Below are positions 37,572 through 46,955 of a stretch of DNA of 64,000 nt, one piece after another. The stretch is taken from contig NZ_PFGL01000017.1 of assembly GCF_002783505.1 (NCBI RefSeq), positions 1 to 64,000 of the forward strand. Reading direction: 5' to 3'. Within the stretch, counting starts at the first letter, position 1. Each line of letters opens with the position of its first letter. The DNA comes from Shewanella sp. CG12_big_fil_rev_8_21_14_0_65_47_15. Lineage in GTDB: Bacteria > Pseudomonadota > Gammaproteobacteria > Enterobacterales > Shewanellaceae. A program made the translations under genes and the position numbers. The notes beneath the pieces are model-generated. The model searched no databases. It saw only the letters and a list, made by a program, of their open reading frames with translations, and had not been told where the DNA came from.

Positions 37572-38837
37572 CTAGCCTACGATATTTCCCATTTGGAAGA
37601 TAGGCAGATACATACCCACAATCAGGCCACCTACGAGTGTGCCAATCACCACCATCATAATGGGCTCAATTAGGCTCGATAGGCCATCGACCGCATCATC
37701 CACCTGCATCTCATAAATATTGGCGACCTTATTGAGCATATTATCTAGGGAGCCCGATTCTTCGCCTATCATCACCATTTGGATCAACATATCGGGGAAG
37801 AGCCCCGTAGTGCGCATGGCAACGTTCATTTGCATCCCCGCCATCACTTCTTGGCGCACCTTAAGCAGAGCCTTACGGTAGACCGCATTGCCGGATGCAC
37901 CTGCGGCGGATTCCATGCCATCGATAAGCGGCACCCCAGCCGCAAAAGTAGTGGCTAAGGTACGGGAAAATCGTGCCATAGCCGCTTTATGCAATATCTC
38001 GCCGATAACGGGGATTTTAAGCACTAGCTCATCGACGCGATCGCGAACGGCCTGAGAGTTACGGTGGGCGCGCACAAATAACCAGATACTTATGGCAATA
38101 ATAGCGAAGAAGATATACCAAGAGCTCTGTAAAAAACGCGAGATACCAATAATTAGTTGGGTAAAGGCGGGTAATTCGGCGCCAAAACCGTTAAAAATTT
38201 CTTCAAATTGCGGTACTACAAAGAGTAATAGTAAGGTCGTGACTAAGACGGCAACTACGACAACGGCGGCTGGGTAGAACATGGCTTTTTTAATTTTCGA
38301 TTTTAACTGCTCGGCCTTTTCCCTATAGGTGGCAATACGATCGAATACCGCATCGAGTGAGCCCGAGTGCTCACCCGCTGCGACTAAGTCGACGTATAAA
38401 TCATCGAAATAACGCCTATGGGGGCGCAGCGAATCCGATAGGGGAATACCCGATTGGATTTCCGACAGGATAGTGCCTAGGAGTTCACGCATCTTTAGTT
38501 TTTCATGGCCGCGGCCTAACATTTCTATGGTGGTCACTAGGGGAACGCCCGCCGCCAACATAGTGGCAATTTGGCGAGTCACCATGGCAATATCCATAGG
38601 TTTAATATCGGGATTACGGGCAAATAATGGTGAGGCTTTTTTACGCACTACCTTAGGGTTGACGCCCTGGGATTTAAGCTGGCTTTTTATTTCGGCAACT
38701 GTGGCACCCTTGAGTTCACCTCCGGTTTTTGCACCATCGCGATTTACCCCTTTCCATTCAAAGGTATAAATTTTCGGTTGGCCTTTTTGCTCCGTCTTTT
38801 TGGCGCGGGGCTTTTTTAATGTCGTTGCCGTAGCCAT
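37572..38837 (-). CDS. pilC: Type IV pilus inner-membrane platform protein
   Basis: This 421-residue protein has two T2SSF domains, each with a cytoplasmic helical part, and three membrane segments (about 188-210, 240-262 and 393-415). Diagnostic stretches are MVTRQIATMLAAGVPLV, YPAAVVVVAVLVTTLLLLFVVP and GEESGSLDNMLNKVA. PilC couples the PilB motor to pilin assembly. A basic N-terminal tail (TLKKPRAKK) precedes the first domain. Confidence 0.95.
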   Translation of the reverse strand: MATATTLKKPRAKKTEQKGQPKIYTFEWKGVNRDGAKTGGELKGATVAEIKSQLKSQGVNPKVVRKKASPLFARNPDIKPMDIAMVTRQIATMLAAGVPLVTTIEMLGRGHEKLKMRELLGTILSEIQSGIPLSDSLRPHRRYFDDLYVDLVAAGEHSGSLDAVFDRIATYREKAEQLKSKIKKAMFYPAAVVVVAVLVTTLLLLFVVPQFEEIFNGFGAELPAFTQLIIGISRFLQSSWYIFFAIIAISIWLFVRAHRNSQAVRDRVDELVLKIPVIGEILHKAAMARFSRTLATTFAAGVPLIDGMESAAGASGNAVYRKALLKVRQEVMAGMQMNVAMRTTGLFPDMLIQMVMIGEESGSLDNMLNKVANIYEMQVDDAVDGLSSLIEPIMMVVIGTLVGGLIVGMYLPIFQMGNIVG

Positions 38838-39401
38838 AAATAATCCTGTTAGGTTGAAAAACGAAGAAGAGCGCTGCGCTGAAAGCTAAGAAGGACGCTT
38901 CGCTGTTAGGGCGACGCTTCGCTCCTTCTAGAGTCTAGGATGCTACGCTTAAAGCTAAGAAGGACGCTGCGCTGCTAGGGCGTCGCTTCGCTCCTTCTAG
39001 AGTCTAGGACGCTTCGCTGCTAGAGTCTAGAATCACTGCCGTCATTCCCGCGAACGCGGGAATCCATAGTGACTTCTTTCATTTTTAAAAATACAAAAAA
39101 TAAGTGCGTTAAAAGCTGGATCCCCGCATCGATAACTGCTCCTGCACTATTTCTAATTAAAGAGTACTACCTCCTGCATCTGACCACCATGGAAGGTGGA
39201 AATGTCATATTTTGTATGGAACAAAATTGACCATGCAGTCGTACGCGAGGATGACAGCCTAAAATCTAGGATGCTTCGCTGCTAGAGTCTAGAATCTATC
39301 CGCTGCGTTCTTTGCAGCGTCTAGAAGGGCGAAGTCCGCTCTGCTTTTTCTAGCAGCTGCGCTTTTTGCTGTGTTCTAGCAGGGCGAAGCCCGTCCAGCT
39401 G
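38838..39401. repeat. Dense repeat spacer between pilB and pilC
   Basis: All 564 bp are repeat-derived. From left to right: two or three copies of the AAGGACGCTTCGCTG...CGTCGCTTCGCTCC...TCTAGAGTCTAGGA unit (38878-39030), a REP-like palindrome CCCGCGAACGCGGG (39056-39069), element copy C (39129-39241), and the unit GGGCGAAG(T)CCGCTCTGC...CTAGCAGGGCGAAGCCCGTCC (39323-39398). No gene. Confidence 0.85.
39129..39241 (+). repeat. 113-bp structured repeat element, copy C
   Basis: Full-length copy with a few substitutions: the first hairpin is CTATTT-CTAATT-AAAGAG (one mismatch) and the second CCACC-ATGGAA-GGTGG. It splits a REP half GATCCCCGCA from (TA)CGCGAGGATGACAG. Confidence 0.88.
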
Positions 39402-41111
39402 TTAAAAACTCGTCACCCGATTGACTTCGGCAATACTGGTTACACCCTGTATCACTTTTAATAAGCCAGATTGGCGCAGATCGCGCATGCCTTGGGCCTT
39501 AGCTTGGGTGGCAATTTGCAGCGAGTTGCCGCCCTCCATAATAGTGCGGGCAATTTCATCGGACATTTTCATCACCTCATAAATCCCCACTCGGCCCTTA
39601 TATCCACCGGAGCAATGCTCGCAGCCAACGGGTTTAAAGCTGGTAAAGCCTTGGGTAATTTGCGCCTCGCTAAAGCCTAAGCGTTGCAATTCATGTTCGG
39701 GAACAGTTTCGGGTTGTTTACACTCGGGGCAGAGTCTACGGGCTAAGCGCTGGGCGATAATCAGGTTGACTGAGCTGGCGATATTATAGCCCGGCACGCC
39801 CATATTGATTAAACGGGTTAAGGTTTCCGCGGCGGAGTTAGTATGTAGGGTCGATAACACTAAGTGCCCCGTTTGCGCCGCTTTAATGGCAATCTCGGCG
39901 GTTTCTAAGTCGCGAATTTCCCCCACCATAACTACATCAGGGTCTTGGCGTAAAAATGAGCGCAGGGCCGAGGCAAAGGTCAGCCCCGCCTTTAGGTTAA
40001 TATGTACTTGGTTAACGCCTTCGAGGTTAATTTCCACCGGATCTTCGGCGGTGGAAATATTACGCTCTTCGGTATTAAGGATATTTAATCCAGTATAGAG
40101 GGAGACGGTTTTACCCGAACCCGTGGGGCCAGTGACTAAAATCATCCCCTGGGGTTTAGCCAGCATTTCTAGATAGAGTTTCTCTTGATCCGGCTCATAA
40201 CCAAGCTTCTCAATCCCCAATTGAGCGGAGGAGGAGTCCAAGATCCGCATTACAATTTTTTCACCCCAGAGGGTGGGCAGGGTGCTCACCCGAAAGTCGA
40301 TAGACTTAGTGCGGGAGAGTTTCATCTTAATCCGGCCATCTTGGGGCACCCGGCGCTCGGCAATATCGAGTTTTGACATCACCTTTAACCGCGCCGACAA
40401 TCTGCCCGCTAGGCTAATGGGCGGCTCTGAGACCTCATGCAAAATCCCATCGATACGAAAACGAATGCGGTAGCGCTTTTCATAGGGCTCAAAGTGCAAG
40501 TCAGATGCCCCCTTACGAATGGCATCGGTGAGGATTTTATTAATATAAATAACGATAGGGGCATCGTCACTGCTATCCCCCGTGGGTTCGTCATTGCGCC
40601 TATCGGTATCGGTGATTTCAATCCCCGCCAGGGCCGCCTCATCCATACCACCTAAATCGAGGCCGGTAATATCTTCTTCGAGGATTTTTTCCAGCGCCTT
40701 GGCGAGTTTATCTTCCTCCACCAAAATGGCTTCGGCATGTAGGCCTGCGCTAAATTGAAAATCCTCCAGCGCGGCAATATTGGTGGGGTCTGAGGTGCCG
40801 ATATACAGTCGATTACCCCGTTTAAACAGCGGCAGGCAGCGGTGCTTTTCAATCAGTTTTTTATTGATAAATTCTTCGGGGATGGCACTAATATCAAATT
40901 CAGCTAAATCCAGTAGCGGTGTGCCATATTCCTCATAGCACAATTCGGCAATGGCACGGGCCGAGACCAGTTGGCCTTGCACTAAGGTGCTGACTAGGGC
41001 TTGTTTGGTTTGGCGGGATTTGGTGATGGCATTGGCCATCTGCTCTTCATTTAGCAGGCCCTTACGGATAAAGAGGGTTGATAAACCTAAATGAAGACCG
41101 GATGTTGGCAT
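39402..41111 (-). CDS. pilB: Type IV pilus assembly ATPase
   Basis: PilB powers pilus extension. The 569-residue protein has the N-terminal T2SSE_N/MshEN domain, then the motor domain with Walker [16 protein letters not shown], the aspartate box region [17 protein letters not shown], Walker [17 protein letters not shown], the histidine box LVLSTLHTN and the zinc tetracysteine formed by CPEC and CEHC. pilA lies upstream and pilC downstream. Confidence 0.96.
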   Translation of the reverse strand: MPTSGLHLGLSTLFIRKGLLNEEQMANAITKSRQTKQALVSTLVQGQLVSARAIAELCYEEYGTPLLDLAEFDISAIPEEFINKKLIEKHRCLPLFKRGNRLYIGTSDPTNIAALEDFQFSAGLHAEAILVEEDKLAKALEKILEEDITGLDLGGMDEAALAGIEITDTDRRNDEPTGDSSDDAPIVIYINKILTDAIRKGASDLHFEPYEKRYRIRFRIDGILHEVSEPPISLAGRLSARLKVMSKLDIAERRVPQDGRIKMKLSRTKSIDFRVSTLPTLWGEKIVMRILDSSSAQLGIEKLGYEPDQEKLYLEMLAKPQGMILVTGPTGSGKTVSLYTGLNILNTEERNISTAEDPVEINLEGVNQVHINLKAGLTFASALRSFLRQDPDVVMVGEIRDLETAEIAIKAAQTGHLVLSTLHTNSAAETLTRLINMGVPGYNIASSVNLIIAQRLARRLCPECKQPETVPEHELQRLGFSEAQITQGFTSFKPVGCEHCSGGYKGRVGIYEVMKMSDEIARTIMEGGNSLQIATQAKAQGMRDLRQSGLLKVIQGVTSIAEVNRVTSF

Positions 41112-41167
41112 CTGTAACTCAATTTAATGTTTAAGGGGAGCGTTTATAACGTTCCCCCTTGAGAATT

Positions 41168-41602
41168 TTAGCAAAACTCTGTAGATGAGTTACCACATGT
41201 TGCAACCCAATTAACCTTTCCGTTGGCGAAGCTACCTGTTAACACATAGGTGTCAGCTGCCGCTAGTTTACTATCAGTAGGAGGAGTTACTGTTATTTTT
41301 CCAGCTGCGGTTGCAATGCCTACAATTCCAGCTCCTGCAGTTACATCGTCAGGTATACCGTTAGAACCACCAGTACAAGCGGTTACAGCTCCGAGTGTTT
41401 GCCCGCAGATTTCTACAGCAGTTTTGACTGCTGCGCTAGCATTTGTTATTTCAGTAAAACGAGCTTTTAACGTATAGTTTTGATACGCAGGTAGTGCGAT
41501 TGCGGCCAAAATACCGATAATGGCGACTACAATCATTAATTCGATTAAGGTAAAACCTTGAGCTTGCTTATTTAGCCCTTTATTTAAACGAAGACCTTTC
41601 AT
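41168..41602 (-). CDS. pilA: Major type IV pilin
   Basis: This 144-residue prepilin has a 16-residue leader ending in Gly16, then [16 protein letters not shown] (mature Phe1, Glu5), the signature of type IVa pilins. The C-terminal globular part has two cysteines near the end (CGNSSTEFC) for the D-loop and an earlier pair ([11 protein letters not shown]). ATG 41600-41602 has GGAGAG upstream; an in-frame extension to 41683 is not consistent with a short leader. Adjacent pilB is 56 bp downstream. Confidence 0.95.
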   Translation of the reverse strand: MKGLRLNKGLNKQAQGFTLIELMIVVAIIGILAAIALPAYQNYTLKARFTEITNASAAVKTAVEICGQTLGAVTACTGGSNGIPDDVTAGAGIVGIATAAGKITVTPPTDSKLAAADTYVLTGSFANGKVNWVATCGNSSTEFC

Positions 41603-42521
41603 TTTATCTCTCCAGCTTACGCAGTAAGTTACTAATTTGTTTGATATATAACATCGCACTGCTGATGCTTTGCGCTTTGTCATCTATCTGTCTTGTAGCT
41701 ATCTTATATCGCCACGTTTTTATGGTTTAACCTAAGCTTTTTTACATTTATTTTACAAGTCAACTCTAGGCGACCGCTAGTTAATGTAAGTTTAAGCGCT
41801 TAGGGCTAATTAGCATGGTTAAAAGATACACCTTTCGGCAACCGTACCTTAAGTTGATCTATCGTTAGGGAAAGCTTACTGCTTTAGCTTAGCTTCACCT
41901 ACGATGAACCTTTACCTCCCCCTAAAGCCATTGCTGGACACGTTATCAGTCAATACCTTTAGGGTGACGCATCAAGCATATTTGAGGTCTCATTGCTATG
42001 CCTACTTTAGGTTGACACATTTTTGACACCCTCTTTACTCCATCCTTTGTATCATCCCCTAGAACAGCAGGCTTATACAAACTTGCAGATGGCATATGCT
42101 TGCCTTTAGTGAGGTTGGCCTATGGCCATCTCGCCTCTGTAAAAGTTAGTACAAAGTTAAATAAAATGAAACAACAATTTTATCGAAAACATTAATAAAA
42201 TGATTATTTTGTCTAAAAAACTGGCAGCATACCGCATTCTGTTCTAACAAAAATTTGACATAGTCAATATAAGTGCTGCAAGTATGACTAATGCCAATAT
42301 TTAGTCATTAATTTGTATGAGGAGAAGGATGTTAACGATAACGGATAACGGAACGTTCGCAGGCTCACTCACGGAACGCTGCGCTTACGGAATAAGGTTT
42401 ACGGATGACGGAACACTGCGCTTACCGTAAGGGCGAAGCCCGTTCCGTTATCGGTGAGTCGCATAGCGACGTTCTGTAGCCGCAAAGCGGCGTTCCGAAT
42501 TCCGTAATCGCAGCGTCCTTT
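41603..42521. other. Long non-coding region upstream of pilA
   Basis: These 919 bp are the largest gene-free stretch. The first 700 bp are unique AT-rich DNA, presumably with the pilA promoter; a TTAAAC-16-TATAAG pair lies on the minus strand near 41700-41730, while no good sigma-54 (GG-N10-GC) site was seen. Around 42110-42150 a short hairpin-forming stretch GAGGTTGGCCTATGGCC occurs. From 42340 to 42515 it is GGAACG/CGTTCC repeats. No frame here has convincing coding character. Confidence 0.5.
42340..42515. repeat. Palindromic repeat cluster beside nadC
   Basis: GGAACGTTCGCAGG, GGAACGCTGCGCTTACGG and TACCGTAAGGGCGAAGCCCG follow one another, closing with CGCAAAGCGGCGTTCCG. Same family as at 36325-36472 and 37400-37571; the array stops just before the nadC end. 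Confidence 0.8.
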
Positions 42522-43655
<1,134 letters not shown>

Positions 43656-43664
43656 GGAGTAAAC

Positions 43665-44210
43665 ATGAGTTTTGATTTTGGCTGGTACAGTGGTGCCAGG
43701 CGTAGTGAGTCGCCACACTTTAATCAGCGTCCTTTGGGTGAAGTGAGTTTGTTGGTGATCCACAATATCAGCCTACCAGCGGGATGTTTTGGTTTACCTT
43801 ATATTGATCAATTGTTTAAAGGGTGTTTAGATATCCAAGCCGATGACAGTTTTGTCGATTTAGTGGGGTTGCAGGTGTCGGCGCACTTTTTGATCCGCCG
43901 TGATGGGGAATGTGTGCAATATGTGAGTTGTGGTGATAGGGCTTGGCATGCTGGGGTTTCCCGCTATGGTGAACGGGAAAATTGCAACGATTTCTCTATT
44001 GGCATTGAGCTGGAAGGCACAGATACTGACGCCTACACTGATGCTCAATATCAGAAACTGACGGAGCTAACCCAAGCCTTAATGGCACAATATCCATCAT
44101 TAAGTGCAGAGCGGATTGTAGGGCATTGTGATATCGCACCAATGCGTAAGACGGATCCAGGACAAAGCTTTGATTGGGAACGGTATTTAGAAACGCTGCG
44201 CGGCTTTTAG
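43665..44210 (+). CDS. ampD: AmpD, 1,6-anhydro-N-acetylmuramyl-L-alanine amidase
   Basis: AmpD removes the peptide from cytoplasmic anhydro-muropeptides in peptidoglycan recycling and thereby keeps ampC beta-lactamase repressed. The 181-residue protein has zinc ligands His33 (LVIHNISLP), His154 and Asp164 (VGHCDIAPMRKTDPG), and the amidase_2 segments VSAHFLIRRDGE and AWHAGVSRY. AAGGAG precedes the ATG. ampE follows after a 476-bp repeat-filled spacer. Confidence 0.96.
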   Translation: MSFDFGWYSGARRSESPHFNQRPLGEVSLLVIHNISLPAGCFGLPYIDQLFKGCLDIQADDSFVDLVGLQVSAHFLIRRDGECVQYVSCGDRAWHAGVSRYGERENCNDFSIGIELEGTDTDAYTDAQYQKLTELTQALMAQYPSLSAERIVGHCDIAPMRKTDPGQSFDWERYLETLRGF

Positions 44211-44215
44211 AATCT

Positions 44216-44420
44216 AGGACGTTGCTGCGCAACTGCTAGGACGCTCGCAAGCTCGCTCTAGGATCTAGAGCGTAAGTACATAAAGCTGGATCCCCGCGTT
44301 CGCGAGGATGACGTTAAGGTGTACGTTTCTGCCGATGGAGTTAACGCTGGATCCCCGCGTTCGCGAGGATGACGTTAAGGTGTACGTTTCTGCCGATGGA
44401 GTTAACGCTGGATCCCCGCG
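44216..44420. repeat. CTAG and REP repeats with a 61-bp tandem duplication
   Basis: Starts with a CTAG-type unit (44216-44270). A unit containing GCTGGATCCCCGCGTTCGCG and ATGACGTTAAGGTGTACG then repeats at 44285, 44346 and 44407, period 61 bp. The third copy is cut by element copy D after CCCCGCG. Confidence 0.9.
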
Positions 44421-44533
44421 TCGATAACTGCTCCTGCACTCTTGCTAATTAAAGAGTTCTACCTCCTGCATCTGACTACCATGGAGGGTGGAAATGTCAT
44501 ATTTTGTATGGAACAAAATTGACCATGCAGTCG
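44421..44533 (+). repeat. 113-bp structured repeat element, copy D
   Basis: Full-length copy. It lies in the third unit of a tandem array, so the empty site is known from the two units beside it: CCCCGCG|TTCGCGAGGATGACG. The element has been added exactly at the bar with no target duplication visible beyond possible sharing of T or TCG. First hairpin CTCTTG-CTAATT-AAAGAG. Confidence 0.92.
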
Positions 44534-44665
44534 TTCGCGAGGATGACGGCTTAATAACGAAGGACGCTAGCGCTAGGGCAGAATCTAGAAGGGCGAAGCC
44601 CGCTCTGCTTTTTCTAGCAGCTGCGCTCTTTGCAGCGTCCTAGCAGGGCGAAGCCCGTCCTGTTT
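44534..44665. repeat. Repeat unit directly upstream of ampE
   Basis: The remaining REP half is followed by AGAAGGGCGAAGCCCGCTCT, CTAGCAGCTGCGC, TGCAGCGTCCTAGCAGG and GCGAAGCCCGTCCTG, a composite palindrome ending just before the T-run and AAGGAG of ampE. The same unit lies at 39323-39398 and 45838-45920. Confidence 0.8.
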
Positions 44666-44686
44666 TTTTTACAAGGAGTACGAACG

Positions 44687-45538
44687 ATGGCATTGTTTTC
44701 ATTGTTAATTGCTATTTTAGTGGAGCGACTTAAGCTGCTGCCGGCATCGTGGCAATGTGACCGATTATTGCAGTCCTATCAGTCGACCTTTTTCGGTGAT
44801 AAGGCCTCTTTAACCGCGCCTATGACGGCTCTCGCCTTAATCTTGCCCGCCTTGGTGGTGTATGTTTTATGTTGGTTAGCCTCGGGCATGTTATGGGGAT
44901 TGCTGAGTTTAGCCCTGTGGCTGTTAGTCGCTATCATTTGTTTTAATCACCAAAATCAGCGGGATATTTTTAAAAAATATATGCAGGCGGCGTGTCGCTC
45001 CGATGTGCAAGCCTGCTATCACTTTGCGGCGGAACTCGATTGCAGTGAGTGTTTAGATGCGGTATCGGAGCGGGATTTAGGCGCTAAGGTGGGCCAGAGT
45101 GTGGCTTGGATTAACTACCGCTACTACGGCGCCGTGGCGCTGTTTTTGATTTTCTTAGGCCCTGTGGGGGCTATGCTCTATTGCACAGCACGTTTTTATG
45201 CCGAAGAGAATGCGCGCAAGTCTTTGAATTTACCGTTGGTGAGTGATGTTGTTGCCGTTTTAGATTGGTTGCCTAGCCGAGTATTCGCCTTTGGTTATGC
45301 CCTAAGTGGGCAGTTTAGTGAAGGACTGACTGCCTGGTGCAGTAGTGCGTTAAGTTTCAATACCAGCGCCAGAACTATTGTGGTTGAAACGGCATTGGCG
45401 GCGCAGCCTTTACCCGAGGAATCAACTGCGCCTATTTGTGTACAATCGACTTTGGCATTATTAGTGTTAAGTAAACGCAACTTTACATTGATGGTGGCGA
45501 TACTTTCACTACTGACTATCTTTGGGTTGGTGAGTTAA
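44687..45538 (+). CDS. ampE: AmpE inner-membrane protein
   Basis: This 283-residue protein has about four membrane helices and the AmpE family beginning MALFSLLIAILVERLKLLP, the segment LDCSECLDAVSERDLG, the motif WINYRYYGAVALFLIFLGPVGA (residues about 142-163) and the end region NFTLMVAILSLLTIFGLVS. AmpE is co-inherited with ampD and has a supposed sensing role; its function is not settled. ATG 44687 with AAGGAG 8 nt upstream fixes the start; the frame extends into the repeat without meaning. Confidence 0.92.
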   Translation: MALFSLLIAILVERLKLLPASWQCDRLLQSYQSTFFGDKASLTAPMTALALILPALVVYVLCWLASGMLWGLLSLALWLLVAIICFNHQNQRDIFKKYMQAACRSDVQACYHFAAELDCSECLDAVSERDLGAKVGQSVAWINYRYYGAVALFLIFLGPVGAMLYCTARFYAEENARKSLNLPLVSDVVAVLDWLPSRVFAFGYALSGQFSEGLTAWCSSALSFNTSARTIVVETALAAQPLPEESTAPICVQSTLALLVLSKRNFTLMVAILSLLTIFGLVS

Positions 45539-45930
45539 AAGAAGGACGCTGCGCTGCTAGGGCGTCGCTTCGCTCCTGCTAGAATCTAGGGTCTAGAACC
45601 TAGAGCGTAAGTACATAAAGCTGGATCCCCGCGTTCGCGAGGATGACGGCTTAAGTGCTCCTTCTAAAACCTAGAACCTAGAACCTAGAGCGTAAGTACA
45701 TAAAGCTGGATCCCCGCGTTCGCGAGGATGACGGCTTAAGTGCTCCTTCTAAAACCTAGAACCTAGAGCGTAAGTACATAAAACTGGATCCCCGCGTTCG
45801 CGAGGATGACAGCCTAGAATCTATCCGCTGCGCTTTTTGCAGCGCCTAGTAGGGCGAAGCCCGCTCTGCTTCTCCTAGCAGCTGCGTTGTTTGCAACGTT
45901 CTAGCAGGGCTAAGCCCGTGCTTTTGTTAA
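45539..45930. repeat. Tandem CTAG/REP repeat array between ampE and pdhR
   Basis: A CTAG-type unit (45539-45595) is followed by three tandem copies of a unit starting GAGCGTAAGTACATAAAGCT at 45603, 45688 and 45766, each with the REP palindrome CCCCGCGTTCGCGAGG. Spacings are 85 and 78 bp; the 7-bp difference is one CTAGAAC heptamer fewer (three versus two). The composite unit GGGCGAAGCCCGCTCTGC...GGGCTAAGCCCG closes the array. Confidence 0.9.
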
Positions 45931-46084
45931 ATGGTCTGACCCCGCGGGCATTTTTTTCGGCTATGCTCTCTCAGCGTGGGCGCGGTTGGAAAAGATTGCT
46001 GCTTTTGAGACGGATCACCTTTTTAGGTTGATTTTCAATCTGGACATCAAAAGTCTGATTTGATAAAGTGCGCTCACTCATAAA

Positions 46085-46101
46085 AATTGGTAAGACCAAT
46101 T
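46085..46101. promoter_or_regulatory. PdhR operator upstream of pdhR
   Basis: AATTGGTAAGACCAATT is a perfect palindrome (7 + 3 + 7) and equals the PdhR consensus. It ends 21 bp before the pdhR ATG. Autoregulation of the pdhR-aceEF operon with pyruvate as inducer follows from the E. coli model. Confidence 0.93.
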
Positions 46102-46122
46102 TACAACGGAGCTGAGTGCCTA

Positions 46123-46875
46123 ATGGCCTATAGTAAAATTAATCAGCCAAAAATTTCTGATGTGATCATGGCGCAATTAGAGCGGATGATCCTAGAGGGC
46201 AGTTTACAGCCCGGGCAGAAGTTGCCGCCTGAACGCGAGCTGGCTATCCAGTTTGAAGTGTCTCGTCCTTCTTTGCGCGAAGCGATTCAAAAGCTTGAGG
46301 CGAAAGGGTTATTAATGCGCCGCCAGGGCGGTGGCACCTATGTCAAAGAGCAACTCTGGCAAACCCTTGCCGATCCTATCGTTGAGTTAATGAATGCCGA
46401 TCCGGAGAGTCAATATGACTTGCTGGAGTTTCGTCATGCCACCGAAGGTATGATGGCCTATTTTGCCGCGCTACGTGGCACAGACGCCGATATGCAAAAT
46501 ATCAAGCGGATGATCCTCGAGGTGGAAGCTGCCACCAGTATCGAACAGAAAGCCGCCGCCATTGTGCGTTTTTACCGTGCCGTTGCCGAGGCGTCACATA
46601 ACGTGGCTATGTTGCACCTCGTACTCAGTTTAACCCCTGTGCTGCATCAAAATGTGGCGCAAAACCTGGAGCTTTTAAGCCGCCGCGAAGAAGCCTCCAC
46701 TATGGCGAACGATCACAGACGCGCCTTGCTCGCTGCTATCGTTCGCCGTGATCCCGACGCCGCCAGAGAAGCCTCGAATGAACATTTAAGTTACATCGAA
46801 GAGGTGATGTTATCTGTGCGGGAAGAAGATAGCCGGTTGCAGCGAAGCTTGCGCCGATTAAAGAGTGGCGCTTAA
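46123..46875 (+). CDS. pdhR: Pyruvate-sensing repressor PdhR
   Basis: This 250-residue GntR/FadR-family regulator has the N-terminal winged helix MAYSKINQPKISDVI, PGQKLPPERELA and SRPSLREAIQKLEAKGLL with RRQGGGTYV, and a helical FCD effector domain with HNVAMLHL and SNEHLSYIEEV. It represses the pyruvate dehydrogenase genes until pyruvate binds. The start at ATG 46123 matches E. coli; twelve extra residues upstream (from 46087) would run into the operator. Confidence 0.97.
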   Translation: MAYSKINQPKISDVIMAQLERMILEGSLQPGQKLPPERELAIQFEVSRPSLREAIQKLEAKGLLMRRQGGGTYVKEQLWQTLADPIVELMNADPESQYDLLEFRHATEGMMAYFAALRGTDADMQNIKRMILEVEAATSIEQKAAAIVRFYRAVAEASHNVAMLHLVLSLTPVLHQNVAQNLELLSRREEASTMANDHRRALLAAIVRRDPDAAREASNEHLSYIEEVMLSVREEDSRLQRSLRRLKSGA

Positions 46876-46955
46876 GTTTCCGTATTTAGCCTTAGCTAAG
46901 CCGAGATTTGCCGCAAACACCATTCATTATCATGTATATAGAGAAGGACAGTGTC

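Noticed and set aside
41603..41760. Sigma-54 promoter for pilA
   Set aside because: I looked for GG-N10-GC on the minus strand upstream of pilA and found no acceptable match.
42329..42430. Small frame behind a GGAGAAGG sequence at 42320
   Set aside because: The ribosome-binding-like sequence is too close to the ATG and the frame runs into palindromic repeats after a few codons.
45603..45810. CRISPR-like appearance of three spaced direct repeats
   Set aside because: The units are repeated over their whole length, including what would be spacers, and there are no cas genes; these are tandem repeats.
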